Part shown: piece after piece, positions 1-5,780 of the stretch
Layout of the letters: every line of letters starts with the position of its first letter
Position numbering within the stretch: the stretch's first letter is position 1
NCBI GenBank assembly: GCA_903923345.1
Contig: CAIXXI010000484.1
Location: forward strand, 1 to 5,988
Reading direction: 5' to 3'
DNA length: 5,988 nucleotides
From: an uncultured Burkholderiales bacterium
GTDB lineage: Bacteria > Pseudomonadota > Gammaproteobacteria > Burkholderiales > Burkholderiaceae_E
Notes under the pieces: model-generated
Told to the model about the DNA's origin: nothing
The model's input: only the letters and a program-made list of their open reading frames with translations
The model's database searches: none
Position numbers and translations under genes: made by a program

Positions 1-65
1 AAGGCAACAACGCACAGGACCAGAAGGGTCGATCGACCCCGCTGAAGGACCTTCAGGGACTTCAT
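1..65 (-). CDS. bamC: N-terminus of a probable outer-membrane assembly lipoprotein BamC (partial)
   Basis: Only the first 21 codons fall in the window; the gene runs off the left edge. The ATG at 65-63 overlaps the dapA stop in an ATGA, which suggests translational coupling. A good Shine-Dalgarno sequence, GGGAG on the minus strand (77-73), lies seven bases upstream of this ATG, inside the end of dapA. The peptide begins MKSLKVLQRGRS, a basic n-region, and continues with the hydrophobic run TLLVLCVVA, which is the layout of a signal peptide. No complete lipobox is visible: the Cys at residue 18 is preceded by LVL, so the real lipobox probably lies beyond the edge. In E. coli, dapA is followed directly by bamC (nlpB), a lipoprotein of the BAM complex that inserts beta-barrel proteins into the outer membrane. 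The identity rests on this synteny plus the signal peptide. That a gene starts here is well supported; the name is likely but not proven. Confidence 0.7.
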   Translation of the reverse strand, partial: MKSLKVLQRGRSTLLVLCVVA

Positions 66-940
66 GCCTGCACTCCCGAGGCGACCAGAGCACTGCGGAT
101 CAGATCGTGATGACGGGCATCGAGTTGAGTGAGCGGCAAACGAATCCCGCCCTGGATGCGACCCATCTGCTGAAGGGCCCACTTGACCGGGATTGGATTG
201 GCCTCGACGAACAGCCGCAAATGCAGCGGCAGCAGCCGGCGGTTGATCTGACGGGCCAAAACGAGATTGCCCTGCAAGGCGGCGGCGCACATTTGAGCCA
301 TCTGGGCCGGCGCGACGTTGGCGGTGACCGAAATGACGCCATGCCCCCCAATGGCCATCAGTGCCAGGGCGGAGTCATCGTTGCCGCTGTAGAGCGCAAA
401 GTCTTCGGGCAGGCGATCGAGCAGGTCGAAGGCTCGGGGAAAGTCGCCGGTGGCATCCTTGAGCCCGATGATGCCGGGCACCTTGGCCAGCCGGACGATG
501 GTGTCGTTGGACAGATCGGCGACCGTGCGGCCAGGAACGTTGTACAGAATGACCGGCAGGCCGCCGGTCTCGGCGACTTCGCGGAAGTGGCGATACAGAC
601 CTTCCTGACCGGGCTTGTTGTAGTAGGGCACCACCTGAAGCGAGGCGGCTGCGCCGACCTTCGCGGCATGGCGTGTGAGGTCGACCGCCTCACGGGTGGA
701 GTTGCCACCGGTGCCGGCGATCACGGGGACCCGACCGGCAGCCTGCTCAACCGCCACGCTGATCAGGCTCGCATGTTCATCGACATCGACCGTGGGCGAC
801 TCGCCGGTGGTGCCGACTGCGACGATCGCTGCCGTGCCACTCTCGATGTGCCAGTCGATGAGGCGTCGGTAACTTGCCAAATCGAGGCTGCCATCCTCAT
901 TCATCGGGGTGACGATGGCGACCATGCTGCCTGTGATCAT
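62..940 (-). CDS. dapA: 4-hydroxy-tetrahydrodipicolinate synthase
   Basis: DapA is a cytoplasmic class I aldolase that condenses pyruvate with aspartate-semialdehyde. This is the first committed step of the diaminopimelate branch leading to lysine and peptidoglycan. From the ATG at 938-940 the protein is 292 residues, the E. coli length, and catalytic residues fall at E. coli numbers: Thr44 and Thr45 in GTTGES, Tyr107 in PYYNKPG, Tyr133 and Arg138 in LYNVPGRT, and the Schiff-base Lys161 in IIGLKDATG. The reading frame stays open upstream to a TTG at 956-958, but the ATG is preferred because of family length and an AGG nine bases before it. Of the lysine-feedback site residues, Ser48, His56, Asn80, Glu84 and Tyr106 are kept, while E. 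coli Ala49 and His53 are Pro and Val. The methyltransferase gene ends 81 bases upstream, and the bamC-like gene overlaps the stop codon, so the three probably form an operon. Confidence 0.97.
   Translation of the reverse strand: MITGSMVAIVTPMNEDGSLDLASYRRLIDWHIESGTAAIVAVGTTGESPTVDVDEHASLISVAVEQAAGRVPVIAGTGGNSTREAVDLTRHAAKVGAAASLQVVPYYNKPGQEGLYRHFREVAETGGLPVILYNVPGRTVADLSNDTIVRLAKVPGIIGLKDATGDFPRAFDLLDRLPEDFALYSGNDDSALALMAIGGHGVISVTANVAPAQMAQMCAAALQGNLVLARQINRRLLPLHLRLFVEANPIPVKWALQQMGRIQGGIRLPLTQLDARHHDLIRSALVASGVQA
73..77 (-). promoter_or_regulatory. Shine-Dalgarno sequence for the bamC-like gene
   Basis: GGGAG on the minus strand lies seven bases before the ATG at 65-63, within the last codons of dapA. 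It is the clearest ribosome binding site in the window. It supports the bamC-like start, which otherwise rests on only 21 codons. Confidence 0.65.
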
Positions 941-974
941 GTTCACATGCCTGACCAAAAACTGTAAGAGATCG

Positions 975-980
975 ATTCTA
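975..980 (-). promoter_or_regulatory. Possible -10 element for dapA
   Basis: TAGAAT on the minus strand matches five of six consensus positions and would place a transcript start near 968, giving a leader of about 28 bases before the dapA ATG. No hexamer at 16 to 18 bases upstream resembles TTGACA, so this is weak. It is the only candidate seen in the 81-base gap. Confidence 0.2.
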
Positions 981-1001
981 TCGCAGGGTCCGCTTGAACA
1001 C

Positions 1002-1021
1002 CTGAACCTGCAGGACTTCAG
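1002..1021 (-). repeat. Inverted repeat just after the methyltransferase stop codon
   Basis: Arms CTGAA and TTCAG enclose an inner CCTGCAGG palindrome, so the minus-strand transcript could fold into a small hairpin beginning immediately after the methyltransferase stop. No U-rich run follows on that strand, so it is not a standard intrinsic terminator. It could partly reduce read-through, protect an mRNA end, or be chance. Confidence 0.25.
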
Positions 1022-1582
1022 TCACCCCAGAGCGAGGCTGCTGGCAGCCACGGGTGGGCGCAGGGCGACGATCCTTTGCAGTCGAGCGGCCCGCGGATGG
1101 CTCACGACGCCATCCTCATACGCCAGGACTTGCAGCCCTGCACGCTGCGCAGCGCTCAGCAATTCGCCGGGTCGCAGCAGGAATGCCGGATTGGAGGGGC
1201 GACCGAATTCGGCATTGCCCACCGCGAAGGTCTCATGGATCCAGCGTCCGCCGGGCGCGACCAGGCCCAGCATCAGATCCAGGCGCGGGCGAAACAGGTA
1301 ATGGGTGCAGACCACGGCATCGAACCGCTCGGCACTGAATGGCCACCGCCCGTGCTCCAGGTCTTTCTCAAGGGTGCTCACGCCCATACGCTCGATCGGT
1401 GACAATACCGATCCGTTCTGATCGACTGCCAAAACGGTGTATCCGAGCGTCTGCCCATAGAGGGCATGGCGCCCGGAGCCACACGCAAAGTCGAGCAGAG
1501 TCGCGCCCTGAGGGGCAGGAACAAGCCAGCGTTCGACCCAGCTCGACGGTCTTTCCATACGATGAGACGGGTCTTGATTCAT
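1022..1582 (-). CDS. Class I SAM-dependent methyltransferase, substrate unknown
   Basis: The product is a 186-residue single-domain, probably soluble protein with a Rossmann-type methyltransferase fold. The glycine-rich SAM-binding motif I is LLDFACGSGRH (about residues 29-39). An acidic residue ending strand beta2 (VLAVDQN, Asp54) probably contacts the SAM ribose. A later segment, RFDAVVCTHYLFRP (86-99), is the usual motif II/post-II region. The stretch ETFAVGNAEFGRPSN and the following FLLRPGELL resemble a conserved subfamily that I know only as uncharacterised or TehB-like methyltransferases; tellurite resistance should not be assumed. The ATG at 1580-1582 is the first good start and has no strong Shine-Dalgarno. 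The gene is co-directional with dapA downstream and divergent from the c-di-GMP gene, whose earliest start is only 16 bases away. Its own promoter must therefore lie in or beside the 5' end of that neighbour. Fold confidence is high; the substrate cannot be given. Confidence 0.88.
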   Translation of the reverse strand: MNQDPSHRMERPSSWVERWLVPAPQGATLLDFACGSGRHALYGQTLGYTVLAVDQNGSVLSPIERMGVSTLEKDLEHGRWPFSAERFDAVVCTHYLFRPRLDLMLGLVAPGGRWIHETFAVGNAEFGRPSNPAFLLRPGELLSAAQRAGLQVLAYEDGVVSHPRAARLQRIVALRPPVAASSLALG

Positions 1583-1598
1583 CGAAGTATCCGTTTAT

Positions 1599-4478
1599 TT
1601 GCCAGGCAGTCAGCGCCGATTGAGTTCCCAGTTGAGTCCACTAAACGGCCAGCCATTGTATCGAGAGGTCCTGCCGCAACGCGTCGTCAGACGCGTGCTG
1701 CTGGCTGCGCTCGCCCTGGCGACCGTGTTGTGGCTGGCGTCGCTGGTCATGCCCGACGGCTCGCCGAAATTGCAATCGGTTGCCGCCGCCGCCGCACTGC
1801 TCGGATTTACGGTGGTGGGCTTTGCGCTTCAGCAGGTTCTGGCGCAATACAGCGCCCGACGCGAAATCGGCCGACGGCTGGATGACCTGCAAGGCCAGTA
1901 CGGTGCTGCCGAAAGCCTGGCTGTGCTCGGCTCCTGGGTCTACGACATCGCCAGCAACCGCTATCACTGGAGTGACGGGGCTCATCATCTGTTTGGCACC
2001 GACCCCTCTGCGCCGCCGCCTTCCCCGCGGGATTTCCTTGCTGCGATTGCAAGCGAAGACCAGCGTCGCTGGCAGGATGTCCACCGCAAGGCCATCAAGC
2101 TCGGGGGCGAGGCGCGCCTGGAGTACCGCTACTGCAAGCCTGATGGCAATCTGATCTGGGTTCGCAGTGTTGCCCTGCCGGAGAAGGCCCGCAGCGGCAG
2201 GACCCTGCGCCTGGCTGGCATCGTGCAGGACATCACGGCCATGAGCGCCATGACCCAGCAGCTCGCAGCCAGTGAAGCCAAGTTCAGGGACCTCACCCAA
2301 CTGTCGGCCGATTGGGTCTGGGAGAGCGACTCCCATCATCGACTGAGCTACCTGTCCGAAAGCGCCGTACCGGCGCTGGGCGGAGACTGGGTGCGCGCTG
2401 GCATCGGCAAGTGCGGCTGGGAATTCGCAACCGTTGACTTCCCAAGCGCCGACTGGGGAAGCCATCGAGCGGATCTGGAAGCGGGCAGGTCCTTCGACGG
2501 ATTCGAATTCGGTGTCCGGGCACCCGACGCCACCTTGCATCAGGTCTCGATCAGCGGGCGCCCGGTCTTCGATGCGGACGGCTCATTCAAGGGCTATCGC
2601 GGTGTCGGACGCACCATCACCCGGGAACACCAGCAGCAGCGCCTGCTTCAATTCGAGAGCGAAATGGCCTCGATCATGCGCGAGCACACCGAACCGGAAC
2701 GGGTCATCACCGACCTGATCGCTTCCCTGTGTCGACTGATGAGCTGGTCGGGCGGCGCGCACCTGGTTCAGATTCCGGGTACGCGCGCGATCAGCGTTCG
2801 AGAACGCTGGGGCAGCGCGCCCGTGATGCGCATGCTGGCCGAGTTGCCGATCCAGCTCGCCCTGAGCCGCGACAGCCTTGAAGGCCGAGCCTGGTCCAGC
2901 GGCGAAGCGATCTGGACGCCAGACCTGTCTGCGGAATATGAATTTGTGATGCGCTATCACACGGCATCGCTGGGGCAACAGGCTGCTTTCATCGCGCCAA
3001 TTACCGACGAAAACCACAATGTGCTGTCGGCCCTGCTGTTCTTCAGCCCTGCGGGATATCGAGCCGACACGATGTTTCAGCAGCTCGCCGAGATCCTGTC
3101 GAGCACCATCTCGCAATTCCTGCAGCGCAAATCGGCGGAGCAGCGCCTGATGCATGCCTCCTTGCATGATGCACTCACCGGTTTGCCGAATCGGGTTTAC
3201 CTGACCCATCAGCTTGAAGAGGCGGTCAAGTCGGGCCGCGCATCGGCGGTGCTCTACGTCGACCTGGATCGCTACAAGCTGATCAACGACTCACTGGGCC
3301 ATTCGGTCGGCGACCAGGTCCTGATCGAGGTGGCACGACGCCTGAGGGAATCGATTCGGCGCTCCGATGTCGCCGGACGGATCGGCGGGGATGAATTCAT
3401 CCTGTTGCTGATGGACCTGCGCAATCGTGAGGAAATCGAGTCGATTGCACGTAAGGTGCTGACGGCCATCGAGCGTCCGTTCGTGCTGATGAACCGAGCG
3501 CACTTTCTGTCCGCATCCATCGGCGTGGCCGTCACGCCTGACGATGGCCGTGACGCCCAGCATCTCATCCGCTCAGCCGACAGCGCGATGTACCGGGCCA
3601 AAGCCGATGGCCGCAATGCGATCCGCTTTTTTACCGGCGAGCACTCGGATGCGCGCGACGAGCAGCTGCAACTCGGCATCGACTTTCCGTTGGCCTTGCA
3701 GCGCGGAGAAGTCGACCTGCATTATCAGCCGGTGCTGGCGGTCGGTGATCGACGCATCGTCGGCATGGAAGGCCTGATCCGTTGGCGGCACCCGACCCTG
3801 GGCCTGCTGATGCCTGATCGCTTCCTGCCGGCTGCCGAACGCAGCAACCTCATCCGTGAAGTCGGACTGTGGGCCATCCGTCGGGCCCTGGACGACCGCA
3901 TTGAAATCGGTCTGGACCAGTATCAGGATGTGGCGATCTCGGTGAACATCTCGCCCCGGCAGCTGGGCGAGGATGGCTTTCTGGCGCAGATCAACGGCAT
4001 GCTGGCCGAGCGGAATTTCCCGGCCCGCCTGCTGCAACTGGAACTCACCGAAAACGCCCTGATCGACAACAGCGAAAAAACCGTGGCCCTGCTGGCAGAG
4101 CTCAGGAGACTCGGTATTGCGGTGATCATCGACAACTTCGGCACCGGATATGCGTCTCTGTCGTACCTGAAAAACCTGCCTGTCGATGGCTTGAAGATTG
4201 ACCGCACCTTCATCCGTGGCCTGCCCGAAGACCGTGGCAATGCTGCGATCGTGCAGGCCATCACCACCCTGGCCGGCAAGCTCGGTCTGAAGGTGATGGC
4301 AGAAGGTGTCGAGACCGCCTCGGAGATGAAGTCACTGCGCGCGCTGAACTGCGACCGAATGCAGGGCACGTACATCAGCGAACCACTGCCATTGGCCCAA
4401 CTCAAGGACTTCCTTGAGTCTTTGCCTCAGGTGCGCCAGATGCACCTGGTCAAGACCGACGGAAACACCGCCGGGTGA
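1599..4478 (+). CDS. Membrane-anchored PAS-PAS-GAF-GGDEF-EAL cyclic-di-GMP turnover protein
   Basis: This 959-residue multidomain signalling protein has two hydrophobic helices (about 33-51 and 60-82) joined by a very short loop, so it is membrane-anchored with almost no periplasmic part. Cytoplasmic domains follow: PAS (about 105-213, ending GIVQDIT), PAS (about 225-341), GAF-like (about 353-505), GGDEF (about 520-680) and EAL (about 690-945). The GGDEF domain looks active: DLDRYKLINDSLGH carries the metal and substrate residues, GGDEF is at 596-600, and an RRSD inhibitory I-site sits five residues before it. In the EAL domain most catalytic positions are kept: Glu724 (as EGL rather than EAL), Asn783, Glu815, Glu818, Asp845, Lys866, Glu902 and Gln922. 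However, the DDFGTG motif reads DNFGTG, with Asn846 for the second Asp. Net diguanylate cyclase activity, with a weak or sensory EAL, is inferred. The first possible start is a TTG at 1599 with no clear Shine-Dalgarno; TTG at 1620, 1632 or 1656, or GTG at 1695, are alternatives. The gene converges with trpS. Confidence 0.93.
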   Translation: MPGSQRRLSSQLSPLNGQPLYREVLPQRVVRRVLLAALALATVLWLASLVMPDGSPKLQSVAAAAALLGFTVVGFALQQVLAQYSARREIGRRLDDLQGQYGAAESLAVLGSWVYDIASNRYHWSDGAHHLFGTDPSAPPPSPRDFLAAIASEDQRRWQDVHRKAIKLGGEARLEYRYCKPDGNLIWVRSVALPEKARSGRTLRLAGIVQDITAMSAMTQQLAASEAKFRDLTQLSADWVWESDSHHRLSYLSESAVPALGGDWVRAGIGKCGWEFATVDFPSADWGSHRADLEAGRSFDGFEFGVRAPDATLHQVSISGRPVFDADGSFKGYRGVGRTITREHQQQRLLQFESEMASIMREHTEPERVITDLIASLCRLMSWSGGAHLVQIPGTRAISVRERWGSAPVMRMLAELPIQLALSRDSLEGRAWSSGEAIWTPDLSAEYEFVMRYHTASLGQQAAFIAPITDENHNVLSALLFFSPAGYRADTMFQQLAEILSSTISQFLQRKSAEQRLMHASLHDALTGLPNRVYLTHQLEEAVKSGRASAVLYVDLDRYKLINDSLGHSVGDQVLIEVARRLRESIRRSDVAGRIGGDEFILLLMDLRNREEIESIARKVLTAIERPFVLMNRAHFLSASIGVAVTPDDGRDAQHLIRSADSAMYRAKADGRNAIRFFTGEHSDARDEQLQLGIDFPLALQRGEVDLHYQPVLAVGDRRIVGMEGLIRWRHPTLGLLMPDRFLPAAERSNLIREVGLWAIRRALDDRIEIGLDQYQDVAISVNISPRQLGEDGFLAQINGMLAERNFPARLLQLELTENALIDNSEKTVALLAELRRLGIAVIIDNFGTGYASLSYLKNLPVDGLKIDRTFIRGLPEDRGNAAIVQAITTLAGKLGLKVMAEGVETASEMKSLRALNCDRMQGTYISEPLPLAQLKDFLESLPQVRQMHLVKTDGNTAG
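1655..1660 (-). promoter_or_regulatory. Possible -10 element for the methyltransferase operon
   Basis: TACAAT on the minus strand matches five of six -10 positions and lies about 70 bases upstream of the methyltransferase ATG. That would put the promoter within the first codons of the opposing c-di-GMP gene. No good -35 hexamer is seen at normal spacing. It is listed because the 16-base gap is too small to hold a promoter. Confidence 0.15.
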
Positions 4479-4532
4479 AGCGGATCCGAGGCTCGTCCCT
4501 CAGCCGCCCATTACAGCCGACAGTGCCTGAAA
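4479..4532. other. Short convergent intergenic gap without a clear terminator
   Basis: These 54 bases separate the 3' ends of the c-di-GMP gene and trpS. They hold a CGGATCCG palindrome (4481-4488) and a four-base-pair GAGG/CCTC stem, but no strong GC-rich hairpin followed by a T-run on either strand. Termination of both genes is therefore unexplained by sequence and may be Rho-dependent or located in the opposite gene. Confidence 0.4.
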
Positions 4533-5744
4533 TCAGCCCAGCGAGCGGTAATTCAGGCCCATCACTTCCCGAACATCGCGCATGGTGTCCTGCGCCACGG
4601 CGCGAGCCTTGTCGCAGCCTTCATCGATGATGGCTTGCAGACGTCTGGGATCATCGAGATAGGGCTTGGCACGTTCAATGAAAGGCGCCTGCTCGGCAAT
4701 CACCGCATCGATCACCGGTTGCTTGCAGTCAAGGCAGCCAATGCCTGCGCTGCGGCACCCCTGCTGCACCCATTGGCGGGTGTCCTCGCTTGAATAGACC
4801 TGATGCAGGGCCCACACCGGGCACCGCGTCGGCTCGCCCGGATCAGTGCGCCGACCTCGCGCGGGGTCGGTCGGCATCGTGCGCAACTTCTTGGTCACCG
4901 AGGCCGGGTCTTCACGCATGGCGATCGAATTGCCGTAGCTCTTGGACATTTTCTGGCCATCGATGCCAGGCAAGCGCGAGGCTTCCGTCAGCAGGGCCTT
5001 GGGCTCGGACAGAATCATCTTGCGCGAGCCTTCGAGGAAGCCCATCAGACGCTCGCGATCATCGGCCGAGAGACTGCCGCTCGATTCGACCAGGGCGCGG
5101 GCTTCGGCCAAGGCCTGCGCATCGCCCTGCTCCTGAAAGCGGGTGCGCAACTCGCTGTAGGCCTTGCCGCGCTTGCCGCCAAGCTGCTTGATCGCTGCGG
5201 CAACCTTGTCCTCGAAACCCGGTTCCCGCCCGAACAGATGGTTGAATCGGCGAGCGATCTCACGGGTCAATTCGATGTGGGGCACCTGGTCCTCGCCCAC
5301 CGGCACGGAACTGGCGCGGTAGATCAGGATGTCAGCCGCCTGCAGCAGCGGGTAACCCAGGAAGCCATACGTAGTCAGATCGCGGTCGGTGAGCTTTTCC
5401 TGCTGATCCTTGTAGGTCGGCACGCGCTCGAGCCAGCCCAGCGGTGTCGACATCGACAGCAACAAATGCAGCTCGGCATGCTCGGGAACCCGCGACTGAA
5501 TAAACAGGACGGCCTGATTCGGGTCGACCCCAGCAGCCAGCCAGTCGATCACCATGTCCCAGATATTGCGCTGGATGACCTCGGGTGATTCATAGTGCGT
5601 GGTCAGGGCGTGCCAGTCGGCCACGAAGAAATAGCAGGGCTGCTCGGTCTGCAGGCGCACCCAGTTCTTGAGGGCGCCGTGGTAATGGCCGAGATGAAGT
5701 GCGCCGGTTGGGCGCATGCCGGAGAGGACGCGATTGGCAAACAT
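4533..5744 (-). CDS. trpS: Tryptophanyl-tRNA synthetase (tryptophan--tRNA ligase)
   Basis: This class I synthetase attaches tryptophan to tRNA-Trp in the cytoplasm. The N-terminus MFANRVLSGMRPTGALHLGHYHGAL carries the HIGH-type signature (HLGH, residues 17-20). The tryptophan-pocket segment YPLLQAADILIY is at 131-142, VGEDQVPHIELTREIA at 149-164, and the KMSKS loop at 265-269. At 403 residues it is longer than E. coli TrpRS (334). The extra length is mainly a charged, Ala/Glu-rich stretch of about 70 residues (roughly 175-248) between the catalytic core and KMSKS. In the C-terminal anticodon-binding region, Cys308, Cys330, Cys337 and Cys340 form C-x21-C-x6-C-x2-C. This is one residue shorter than the published [4Fe-4S] motif C-x22-C-x6-C-x2-C of Thermotoga maritima TrpRS. 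The ATG at 5742-5744 fits the family N-terminus but has no Shine-Dalgarno. The upstream YciO-family gene ends 32 bases away on the same strand, so the two are probably co-transcribed. Confidence 0.97.
   Translation of the reverse strand: MFANRVLSGMRPTGALHLGHYHGALKNWVRLQTEQPCYFFVADWHALTTHYESPEVIQRNIWDMVIDWLAAGVDPNQAVLFIQSRVPEHAELHLLLSMSTPLGWLERVPTYKDQQEKLTDRDLTTYGFLGYPLLQAADILIYRASSVPVGEDQVPHIELTREIARRFNHLFGREPGFEDKVAAAIKQLGGKRGKAYSELRTRFQEQGDAQALAEARALVESSGSLSADDRERLMGFLEGSRKMILSEPKALLTEASRLPGIDGQKMSKSYGNSIAMREDPASVTKKLRTMPTDPARGRRTDPGEPTRCPVWALHQVYSSEDTRQWVQQGCRSAGIGCLDCKQPVIDAVIAEQAPFIERAKPYLDDPRRLQAIIDEGCDKARAVAQDTMRDVREVMGLNYRSLG
4725..4823 (-). other. trpS: Four-cysteine motif in TrpRS, candidate iron-sulfur site
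   Basis: The codons for Cys308, Cys330, Cys337 and Cys340 span this stretch, including the segment CRSAGIGCLDCK. The spacing C-x21-C-x6-C-x2-C closely follows the [4Fe-4S] site of T. maritima TrpRS, where the cluster sits in the tRNA anticodon-binding domain. Metal binding here is inferred from the pattern only; zinc is possible. Confidence 0.6.
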
Positions 5745-5751
5745 GGGCGCA

Positions 5752-5780
5752 ATTCTACGCGCTCGGACGACTGCGCTCAG
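5752..5780 (-). promoter_or_regulatory. Possible internal promoter for trpS, perhaps leaderless
   Basis: On the minus strand, CTGAGC (5775-5780, three of six -35 matches, overlapping the yciO stop codon) is followed after 17 bases by TAGAAT (5752-5757, five of six -10 matches). Seven more bases lead to the trpS ATG. A transcript from this site would begin at or next to the start codon, which would fit the lack of a Shine-Dalgarno. The -35 match is poor and this may be chance. Confidence 0.22.

Noticed and set aside
12..23. Cys at residue 18 of the bamC-like peptide as the lipidated cysteine
   Set aside because: LVL before Cys does not fit the lipobox, which needs a small residue at -1, and the hydrophobic region continues past it.
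26..56. Two adjacent palindromes, GGGTCGATCGACCC (26-39) and CTGAAGGACCTTCAG (42-56), which look like a terminator or operator downstream of dapA
   Set aside because: They lie inside the codons of the bamC-like gene, the second has a one-base centre too tight to fold well, and no T-run follows on the minus strand.
941..958. Upstream TTG start for dapA that would add six residues
   Set aside because: The ATG at 938-940 gives the 292-residue E. coli length with matching residue numbers, and no Shine-Dalgarno precedes the TTG.
107..967. Long open frame on the plus strand opposite dapA
   Set aside because: It is antisense to a gene with every catalytic residue in place. The translated sequence has no recognisable domain and its composition is typical of a GC-rich reverse-strand shadow.
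1574..1602. Plus-strand promoter TTGATT with a TATTTG -10 for the c-di-GMP gene
   Set aside because: The -10 matches only three of six positions at 16-base spacing, and the start codon it would serve is itself uncertain.
1641..2540. Open frame of about 300 codons on the minus strand opposite the PAS region
   Set aside because: The plus strand here encodes clear membrane helices and PAS domains. The minus-strand product shows no motif and has no ribosome binding site that I can see. Similar frames at 2583-3209, 3573-4037 and 4803-5588 were dropped for the same reason.
4479..4532. Bidirectional intrinsic terminator between the convergent genes
   Set aside because: Only a CGGATCCG palindrome and a four-base-pair stem are present, with no T-tract on either strand.
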